Source: Competibacteraceae bacterium UBA2792 (GTDB taxonomy: Bacteria > Pseudomonadota > Gammaproteobacteria > Competibacterales > Competibacteraceae). From it: a DNA stretch of 9,949 bases. The notes beneath the pieces are model-generated. The model had not been told where the DNA came from. It made no database searches and saw only the letters and a program-made list of their open reading frames with translations. Below, piece by piece: positions 5,318 to 9,949 of the stretch (the stretch's first letter is position 1; each line of letters starts with the position of its first letter). The stretch lies in assembly GCA_002352125.1 (NCBI GenBank), contig DEHU01000152.1:1-9949 (forward strand), given 5' to 3'. The position numbers and the translations under genes were made by a program.

Positions 5318-5434
5318 TTACCACACGTCCCACATCTTGCAGGATTCGGGAATCCGGTCGTCGCCCACCGGGGCGAGAAAGGCGGGACCGACCAGCATTG
5401 CCAAGGCGGCGACGATAATCATCAAGTTTTCCAA
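5318..5434 (-). CDS. Predicted small single-span membrane protein (38 aa)
   Basis: A short ORF supported by a consensus AAGGAG (5448-5443) 8 nt before a TTG start at 5434; the alternative ATG at 5422 would be 20 nt away. The product begins MENLMIIVAALAMLVGPAF, a single hydrophobic span, followed by a short polar tail with one cysteine and ending in KMWDVW. No family is recognised. The same frame stays open for 31 more codons after the TAA (5320-5318), with GC-rich third positions (23 of 31), ending at TAG 5224-5222 at the edge of the IS-like element. So the gene may be a longer protein of about 70 residues interrupted by a nonsense mutation. A dyad at 5460-5474 lies just upstream. Confidence 0.45.
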   Translation of the reverse strand: MENLMIIVAALAMLVGPAFLAPVGDDRIPESCKMWDVW

Positions 5435-5459
5435 AAGATAAACTCCTTGAAGGGAATCG

Positions 5460-5474
5460 TAGAGTGCCACTCTA
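5460..5474 (-). promoter_or_regulatory. Perfect dyad upstream of the small membrane ORF
   Basis: TAGAGT-GCC-ACTCTA is an exact 6-bp inverted repeat with a 3-nt centre, 11 nt upstream of the AAGGAG of the 38-codon ORF. It could be an operator or a short 5' UTR hairpin. No regulator family is assigned. Confidence 0.3.
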
Positions 5475-5617
5475 TCTGGATCTTCCTGAACTCGTGTTGA
5501 ATGGGTTGCCGGCGCGAGCGATCTGGGCACGAAAGGCTCTCCAACAGCTCGTCTCGCGAACGAACGTGCCGCCAGGAAAGGGATTTCGTCGCCACCGCCT
5601 AGCCATCGTTTAAGTTG

Positions 5618-6700
5618 CTACCAAAAGGCAGCATTGCGCAATCGCGATAAAAAGAACGCCCGCGCGATGAAATAATGGGTGCCGCCCATCTCCCTGTCGG
5701 CGGCCTCCACGAAGATGAAGTTCGCTTTCAGGTTGGCCGCCGCCTGCGCGACGAACTCCCCGTCCTTGGGTTTTGCGGGCTTCGCCGGTTTCGCAGGAGG
5801 TTTGGCGTTGGGAGGGGGCCGGGTCATCAGATCGTCGACGACGGAGTCGATGTAACCGCCGACGTTGACCGCCTGGCCGTGCGTCGCATACGTCTCGTAA
5901 TGGGCGATGGTCACATGCAAGTTGTTGACCGGAGCCCTGGGCGGATCGGCCTTGTTGCCTTCCGGCGTCGCTTTCCCCCGTCCCATCAAGTACAGTTTCA
6001 CCGATTGCCGGATCGTGCTCGGACCGTAGAAGACGTACAGCGGGCGGCCGTCCGGTCCCGACACCCACCGGTACCAAAAGTTGGCATCGTCGGGTACGGC
6101 GTTCTGGCCGTACAAGCAATCGAACCCCCAGCATTCCTTGAGCTTCGACTGGTATTTTCCCAGGGTGCCGACCAGGCTGCGCATGCCCGCTCCACCCCCC
6201 GAATGGCACGCGATCACTAGGTTCTTGACGTCGCGGACCGGCCGGCCGGGCGGAGACAGAGCGGCGAGCACCTCGTCGAGGTAACGCTCGCCCCATTTTG
6301 CGCCTCCCAGAGCGCCAACGCTGTAATCTCCTACGGGTTTACCTTCCCCGTTAAGGTACTCGTAACCCAAGAAAGGCGCGATCAGCACCACGTCCTTGCC
6401 GGATCCCAAAACCTGTTCCCGCACACGCGTGTTATCGTTGTGGAAAAGATATCGATGGTTCTTGACGTAGTATCCGTGCAGCCACAGGACTACGTTCGGC
6501 GGGTGGTCCGGATCCAAGGGCTTGGTGACGTCCGGGGGCTTTGCGGAATCGGGGGATTTGATGGCATCCCGGTTTTTTCTGGTGTCCCAATGCCTTGGCG
6601 GCAGATAGACGGCCGTGGGTTTCGGGCAGGCGTTGCCCTTCGAGAACAGGGTTAGGCCCGGAAAGGTTTTGACGCGATCTTCTTCGAATTCGCAAGGCAT
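5618..6700 (-). CDS. Alpha/beta-hydrolase-like protein of unknown substrate
   Basis: 360 residues with the outline of an alpha/beta hydrolase. A beta strand with the oxyanion His-Gly lies at 69-76 (NVVLWLHG). VVLIAPFLGYEYL is at 104-116, and a nucleophile elbow ACHSGGGAGM is at 164-173 with Ser167 as likely nucleophile. WGFDCLYG (191-198) offers Asp194 as candidate acid, and GGTHYFIARAFF (339-350) offers His342 as candidate base near the C-terminus. Two low-complexity Pro/Lys-rich inserts (about 47-68 and 297-313) suggest flexible linkers. No signal peptide is seen, so it is probably cytoplasmic. The ATG at 6700 is chosen because GGAG (6713-6710) lies 9 nt upstream; the open frame to 6922 adds Arg-rich sequence without hydrolase character. 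Esterase, amidase or peptidase activity are all possible. Neighbours give no pathway. Confidence 0.78.
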   Translation of the reverse strand: MPCEFEEDRVKTFPGLTLFSKGNACPKPTAVYLPPRHWDTRKNRDAIKSPDSAKPPDVTKPLDPDHPPNVVLWLHGYYVKNHRYLFHNDNTRVREQVLGSGKDVVLIAPFLGYEYLNGEGKPVGDYSVGALGGAKWGERYLDEVLAALSPPGRPVRDVKNLVIACHSGGGAGMRSLVGTLGKYQSKLKECWGFDCLYGQNAVPDDANFWYRWVSGPDGRPLYVFYGPSTIRQSVKLYLMGRGKATPEGNKADPPRAPVNNLHVTIAHYETYATHGQAVNVGGYIDSVVDDLMTRPPPNAKPPAKPAKPAKPKDGEFVAQAAANLKANFIFVEAADREMGGTHYFIARAFFLSRLRNAAFW

Positions 6701-7046
6701 CGGAATGTGCTCCAAATCCAAATCGTTCGGTTCGCGAGCGTTGCCGCTCGTCGGGTTTTGTGCCGAATCCGCCAATCGGCGAGCTGACCTCAGGATTTGC
6801 GCGATAGTAAAAAGCGGATGGCCGCGCACGACGTGCGCACGATCTGCTCGGCGTTGCTGGCGAACGGGATCGGGACGGCATCGTTGGCAGGCGCAGAACC
6901 GTCGGCACGTTCGGCGCGGCACGATTCGACGCGCCGGAACCGGAACCGTTGCCCCGCAAGCATTTTAGTTCGCGGGCTTGCCCGGTAATTCCCCGGCGAA
7001 CGCGGCAAGGTTCAAGACGGCGGCAATTTGCGCACGCAAAGGGCGA
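6701..7046. other. Gene-poor spacer between the hydrolase and the GNAT gene
   Basis: About 346 bp with no convincing ORF on either strand; the short frames here are Arg/Ala/Ser-rich shadows without ribosome binding sites. It contains copy 2 of the dispersed repeat (6969-7016) and a small dyad GCGCAC-GAC-GTGCGC at 6824-6838. The promoter of the minus-strand hydrolase should lie in its left part; I could not pick convincing -35 and -10 boxes. Confidence 0.6.
6969..7016 (+). repeat. Dispersed ~48-bp repeat, copy 2
   Basis: Gap-free match to 1489-1536, same orientation (37 of 48 identical). This copy is enclosed in potential secondary structure: GTTCGC (6968-6973) can pair with GCGAAC (6996-7001), and GGGCTTGCCC lies inside. 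It sits just beyond the 3' end of the GNAT gene. Confidence 0.7.
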
Positions 7047-7511
7047 TCACGATAGTGTCCGTTCCCAATACACCACGCCCGGCAGCGGATTAGCGTAGTA
7101 GGGCGCACAGCGCCGGAAACCCAGCGACTCGTAAATCCGCATGGCGCTGTCCAGCCCTTCCAGAGTATCTAGCCGCATGGTGGCATAGCCCAGGGCGGAT
7201 GCTTCGTTCACGATTTGCACCGCCAAGTCGCGCCCCAACCCCCGGCCGCGATACGCTGGCCGGACGAACAGCCGCTTCATCTCGCAAATCCCCTCGTCCA
7301 GCGGGCGCAGCGCCACGCAGCCCGCCGCGTGCGCTCCATCCAACGCAAGCAGCAATCGGCCAGCCGGCGGCGCATAGCGTCCCGGCAGGGTTGCGAGTTC
7401 TTCCTCAAAACCTTGGAAACACAGATCGACGCCCAGGAAACGTTGATATTCGCGGAACAGCACCCGCACGATTTCGATGTCGCTCGCAGTTTGGGCTTGA
7501 ACGAGATTCAT
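7047..7511 (-). CDS. GNAT family N-acetyltransferase
   Basis: 154 residues spanning one complete GNAT fold, which transfers an acetyl group from acetyl-CoA to an amine on a small molecule or protein. The acetyl-CoA pyrophosphate loop is clear: EMKRLFVRPAYRGRGLG at 77-93, with the R-G-R-G-L-G signature at 88-93. The following helix (LAVQIVNEASALGY), the strand MRLDTL at 112-117, and AMRIYESLGFRRC at 123-135 complete the usual motif order. The N-terminal helix with REYQRFLGVDLCFQGFEEEL is typical of a common bacterial subgroup. The ATG at 7511 gives the expected full length, though only weak Shine-Dalgarno-like purines (GATGAG) precede it. The acceptor substrate cannot be told from sequence. 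It appears monocistronic, divergent from the DUF4124 gene at 7682. Confidence 0.93.
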   Translation of the reverse strand: MNLVQAQTASDIEIVRVLFREYQRFLGVDLCFQGFEEELATLPGRYAPPAGRLLLALDGAHAAGCVALRPLDEGICEMKRLFVRPAYRGRGLGRDLAVQIVNEASALGYATMRLDTLEGLDSAMRIYESLGFRRCAPYYANPLPGVVYWERTLS

Positions 7512-7641
7512 GGTTTATGGCTCATCGATGTCGATTTCGCTGTGAGTCCGCTCGATTGGACTCGCTGCGCTCCGATTTTTTGGGAATGTTGTTCGTTGCT
7601 CATCATGACGCGAATCATCGTCCGGTTCCTCGTGTCCGGGA

Positions 7642-7647
7642 TAGAAT
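7642..7647 (+). promoter_or_regulatory. Candidate -10 box for the DUF4124 gene
   Basis: TAGAAT matches the TATAAT consensus at five of six positions and lies 34 nt before the ATG at 7682. No good -35 box is found at normal spacing. Confidence 0.25.
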
Positions 7648-7681
7648 AGCGCGCATCGGCAACTCCGAAACGAGGGATGCG

Positions 7682-7975
7682 ATGACAAACCGTAGAAGCT
7701 GGCAGTGGGCCATACCGCTGGTCTTGCTCGCTGCGCCAACGCTGGCCGCAAACAAGTGCGTCGAAGCCAGCGGACGGATTTTCTATCAAGCCGCGCCGTG
7801 CCCGCCGAACACACGCGGTGGCGATATGAGCCTGAACGTCAACCGGCCGTTCACTGGCCAAGCCCGGCGCCCCGCGTTTACGGATGCGGCCGTCATCGCG
7901 CCGGAACCTGCGGTTGCGCCGGTAGATCGCGAGCTGGATTCGGGTGCGACGCAGCAACAGGATGCGAACCGCTGA
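7682..7975 (+). CDS. Small exported DUF4124-domain protein
   Basis: 97 residues. Residues 1-23 are a Sec signal peptide (RRSW, then IPLVLLAAPTLAA), so the product should be periplasmic. Mature residues 24-45 (NKCVEASGRIFYQAAPCPPN) follow the DUF4124 pattern K-C-v-d-x-x-G-x-v-x-Y-q-x-x-P-C, with Cys26 and Cys40 likely forming a disulfide. The remainder is Pro/Ala/Asp-rich and probably disordered. DUF4124 modules occur as small proteins or fused to other periplasmic domains; their role is not known. The ATG at 7682 is supported by GAGG at 7672-7675, 6 nt upstream; an ATG at 7677 is out of frame. This is the second DUF4124 protein in the window, the other being the N-terminus of the protease. 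The gene converges with the MocA-like gene. Confidence 0.85.
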   Translation: MTNRRSWQWAIPLVLLAAPTLAANKCVEASGRIFYQAAPCPPNTRGGDMSLNVNRPFTGQARRPAFTDAAVIAPEPAVAPVDRELDSGATQQQDANR

Positions 7976-8059
7976 CCCGCGCAAGTTGCTGGCTCGCATC
8001 AAATAACGTGCGGGCCAAAGGCTGCACTCTACGTTCCCGATATCTCGATAGAGAAACGA

Positions 8060-8077
8060 CTGGCGGTTTTGGGCCAG
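8060..8077 (-). terminator. Weak hairpin beyond the xdhC-mocA operon
   Basis: CTGGC (8060-8064) and GCCAG (8073-8077) form a 5-bp stem with an 8-nt loop, just past the MocA-like stop at 8082; on the minus strand it is followed by TCGTTTCTC. Short stem and broken T run make this a weak terminator candidate. Confidence 0.22.
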
Positions 8078-8081
8078 CCGG

Positions 8082-8684
8082 TCACCGCTCGACTCCTGGC
8101 GCGGCGGATGGTCGCAACGTGGCCGACTGGAGATCGGCTGGCGTGTCGATGTCCGCGATGACGCCCGGATCCTCGCAAACCAACCACCGCACCTGCTCGG
8201 CATGGTCACGCAGGATCGACCGGGCGCCTTCATCGCCCGTCAGTCGAATGAGCTGCTCGAAATACGCTCGGCCAAACCCGACCGGATGCCCGCGCCGCCC
8301 GTGAAACACGGGAGCAGCCAACGCTATAGGCCGTTCGATGGCATCGGCGACTTGGACGATAGTTTCGGGCCGGATGGAGGGCATGTCGGCCAGCGCGACG
8401 ATCCAGGCGGATGCCTGCGCCGTCTGTTCGACCGCCCAGGCGAGACTGGCTCCCATGCCGTCTTCCGCCCGAGAGCAGACCGTGATCGAAAAACCGTCCT
8501 CGTCCAATAACCGGCCCAGCGCCGGATCACCAGAATTGACGACAGCCAGCACCTCAGGCAGCGCCGCGCGCAAGCGACGAGCGGCGGCCAGCGCCACGGG
8601 AACGCCATCGGTCAGCGGTTGCAGCAGTTTGTTCGCGCCGAAGCGCCGGGAAAAGCCCGCTGCGAGCAGGATGCCTTGCTTCAC
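8082..8684 (-). CDS. MocA/MobA-like molybdenum cofactor nucleotidyltransferase
   Basis: 200 residues of the NTP-transferase fold shared by MocA (molybdopterin cytidylyltransferase) and MobA. The nucleotide-binding loop is at the start, GILLAAGFSRRFGANKLL at 4-21. GMGASL is at 76-81, the metal-binding strand VALADMP at 96-102, RGHPVGF at 131-137 and the late acidic DIDTPADL around 178-185. Such enzymes join CTP or GTP to molybdopterin so that the dinucleotide cofactor can enter xanthine dehydrogenase-type enzymes; placement beside xdhC and a molybdenum hydroxylase subunit favours the CTP-using MocA type. The start is taken as the GTG at 8684, which overlaps the xdhC stop in GTGA and places the LLAAG motif at the normal distance. 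A TTG at 8699 would add five residues. Translational coupling to xdhC is likely because no strong Shine-Dalgarno is visible. Confidence 0.88.
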   Translation of the reverse strand: MKQGILLAAGFSRRFGANKLLQPLTDGVPVALAAARRLRAALPEVLAVVNSGDPALGRLLDEDGFSITVCSRAEDGMGASLAWAVEQTAQASAWIVALADMPSIRPETIVQVADAIERPIALAAPVFHGRRGHPVGFGRAYFEQLIRLTGDEGARSILRDHAEQVRWLVCEDPGVIADIDTPADLQSATLRPSAAPGVER

Positions 8685-9676
8685 GATGTGGCGGCGCAAC
8701 CGGCCGTCGCAACGGCAGACCGGGGTCGAACGGGCGCCAGTTCGATGCCGTGGCGCAGCGCGGTCAGTTCGGCCAGAATGGAAACCGCGATCTCCGGCGG
8801 GGTACGGCTACCGATCGGTAGACCGACCGGTCCGTGCAAGCGAGCCAGTTCCTCGGGCGTGACATCCAGCAGCGCCAAGCGCTCGCGGCGTCGCGCCGTA
8901 GTGGCCGCCGAGCCGAGCGCACCGACGTAGAACGCATCGGTTTTCAGCGCCTCCATCAAGGCCATGTCGTCCAATCTCGGATCGTGGGTGAGGGCGACGA
9001 TGGCGGTGCGCTGGTTGGGGACGATAGCGCGCACCACGTCGTCGGGCATTCCCGGCAGCAGTTCCGCGCCGGCCACGGTCCACTGCCGTGCGTACTCGGT
9101 GCGCGGATCGCAGATCAGCACCCGGTAATCGAGCGCCTGCGCCATGGGTGCCAGATAAAACGAAACCTGGCCGGCGCCGATGATCAACAGACGCCAGTGC
9201 GGGCCGAAAATCTGGGTCAGCACCTTGCCATCGAAGGCCGGCGAATCCTCTGGCGTCGCTGGTTGGAAGCTCGTTGCGCCATCGGCGAGCCGCACTTGCC
9301 GTGCCAGCAGTTCGCCGCGTTCCAGCGCCGCCAGCGCCGGCCGCAAAGTCTCGACGCCCGCCAGCGGCTCCACCAGCAGTTGCAATGTCCCACCGCAGGG
9401 CAGACCAAAGCGGCGCGTATCCTCGGCCGTCACCCCATACTTCACCACCTCGCAAGCGGTGGGGAAGCGGGCGCGGAGCCGGGCGGCCAGATCGTCTTCG
9501 ACGCAGCCGCCCGATACCGAACCGCAAGGTTGGCCATCCTCGTCGAGCGCTAACAGCGCCCCGACCGGACGTGGCGCCGAACCCCAAGTAGCGACTACCG
9601 TGACCAGCGCCACTCGCCGCCCCGCTTCCAGCCAATCGATTGCTCGCCGCAAGACGGCGATATCCAAATTATCCAC
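8681..9676 (-). CDS. xdhC: XdhC/CoxI family molybdenum hydroxylase maturation protein
   Basis: 331 residues, full length for the family, which binds sulfurated molybdenum cofactor and inserts it into xanthine dehydrogenase-type enzymes. The N-terminal XdhC/CoxI domain shows [16 protein letters not shown] at 29-44 and [12 protein letters not shown] at 52-63, with the conserved Cys58, and [15 protein letters not shown] at 91-105. The C-terminal Rossmann-like domain shows [17 protein letters not shown] at 163-179, VLICDPR at 186-192, [17 protein letters not shown] at 228-244, YVGALGS at 250-256 and the ending [20 protein letters not shown] at 285-304. It starts with GTG at 9676, four bases after the TGA of the upstream oxidoreductase gene, and its stop overlaps the start of the MocA-like gene. 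The three genes form one tight operon, and XdhC presumably matures the enzyme encoded first. Confidence 0.93.
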   Translation of the reverse strand: MDNLDIAVLRRAIDWLEAGRRVALVTVVATWGSAPRPVGALLALDEDGQPCGSVSGGCVEDDLAARLRARFPTACEVVKYGVTAEDTRRFGLPCGGTLQLLVEPLAGVETLRPALAALERGELLARQVRLADGATSFQPATPEDSPAFDGKVLTQIFGPHWRLLIIGAGQVSFYLAPMAQALDYRVLICDPRTEYARQWTVAGAELLPGMPDDVVRAIVPNQRTAIVALTHDPRLDDMALMEALKTDAFYVGALGSAATTARRRERLALLDVTPEELARLHGPVGLPIGSRTPPEIAVSILAELTALRHGIELAPVRPRSAVATAGCAATS

Positions 9677-9680
9677 GGTT

Positions 9681-9949
9681 TCAGGCTTTGAGCGCCGCTG
9701 GATCGATGGGCAGGTCGCGTACCCGCTTGCCGGTGGCGGCGTACAGCGCGTTGGCTACCGCTGGCGCAATCGGCGGTACGCCCGGTTCGCCTACGCCGGT
9801 GGGGCGCGCTTCGCTCGGGACGATATGAACCTCGATCTGCGGCATTTCTCCGATACGCAAGAGCGGGTAATCGGCGTAGTTGCTTTGCTCCACCCGGCCG
9901 TCCTTGAGGGTGATCTTGCCGTGCAGCGCCGCCGCCAGCCCGAAGCCGA
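9681..9949 (-). CDS. Molybdopterin-binding xanthine dehydrogenase/IorB-type subunit, C-terminal end (partial)
   Basis: The last 89 residues of a gene that continues beyond the right edge; the frame is open from 9949 ([17 protein letters not shown]...). The C-terminal signature is clear: [18 protein letters not shown], then [39 protein letters not shown] and LPIDP. This is typical of the large molybdenum-binding subunit of the xanthine oxidase family, and most like the single-subunit isoquinoline 1-oxidoreductase beta/aldehyde oxidase type. In that family the Gly-Val-Gly-Glu-Pro-Gly segment contributes the active-site glutamate that acts as the catalytic base during hydroxylation. The substrate cannot be deduced from this fragment. 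XdhC follows after 4 nt, consistent with a dedicated maturation operon. The GTG at 9893 is an internal valine, not a start. Confidence 0.9.
   Translation of the reverse strand, partial: GFGLAAALHGKITLKDGRVEQSNYADYPLLRIGEMPQIEVHIVPSEARPTGVGEPGVPPIAPAVANALYAATGKRVRDLPIDPAALKA

Noticed and set aside
6432..7008. Several short frames on both strands in the spacer before the hydrolase.
   Set aside because: Low-complexity Arg/Ser/Ala sequence without Shine-Dalgarno sites; consistent with noncoding GC-rich DNA.
7552..7585. Hairpin ATTGGA/TCCGAT followed by six T residues on the plus strand, resembling an intrinsic terminator.
   Set aside because: The stem is only 6 bp with a G-T pair, and no plus-strand gene precedes it, so there is nothing for it to terminate.
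1..9949. CRISPR arrays, tRNA or rRNA genes, riboswitches, phage or defence modules.
   Set aside because: No regularly spaced repeats, no cloverleaf-like sequence, no recognisable aptamer and no phage or defence proteins were found on reading both strands.

Overview
The window is GC-rich, densely coded chromosomal DNA of a proteobacterium. The gene content fits a high-GC gammaproteobacterium: an MCP/CheW pair, a ProQ/FinO RNA chaperone, two DUF4124 proteins, and an XdhC/MocA molybdoenzyme operon. This placement is inference from gene families only; there is no rRNA or tRNA to anchor it.

Layout. (1) 2-833, + strand: the C-terminal tail of a chemoreceptor ending in a CheR-tether pentapeptide, then cheW; a strong GC hairpin follows. 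(2) 986-1387, - strand: a small secreted four-cysteine protein of unknown function with visibly lower GC than its neighbours. (3) 1630-2810, + strand: an SSB-like OB-fold protein and a YbhB/YbcL-type PEBP protein, each with a good Shine-Dalgarno. (4) 2876-4929, - strand: an exported or membrane-anchored HtrA/trypsin-like protease with an N-terminal DUF4124 module and a long coiled coil inside the catalytic domain, followed by a ProQ/FinO protein with a second, unnamed C-terminal domain. (5) 4930-5617: an accessory patch. It holds a ~250 bp element bounded by imperfect terminal inverted repeats that encloses what look like the first and last codons of an IS256-type transposase, and next to it a 38-codon membrane ORF that appears to continue past a stop. 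(6) 5618-7511, - strand: an unassigned alpha/beta-hydrolase-like protein, a gene-poor gap with a dispersed repeat, and a GNAT acetyltransferase. (7) 7682-7975, + strand: a small exported DUF4124 protein. (8) 8082-9949, - strand: an operon of the 3' end of a molybdopterin-binding xanthine dehydrogenase/isoquinoline-oxidoreductase-type subunit, xdhC, and a MocA-like nucleotidyltransferase, with a 4-nt gap and then a 4-nt GTGA overlap.

The genes fall into unrelated modules. Chemotaxis signalling (MCP-CheW) and molybdenum hydroxylase maturation (XdhC delivering sulfurated cofactor, MocA attaching the nucleotide) are the two clear functional units. The most novel material is the deleted IS256-type relic with its terminal inverted repeats, the adjacent interrupted small membrane ORF, a ~48 bp repeat present twice 5.5 kb apart, the coiled-coil insertion between His and Asp of the protease triad, and the two-domain ProQ protein. 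No CRISPR array, phage module or obvious defence system is visible.
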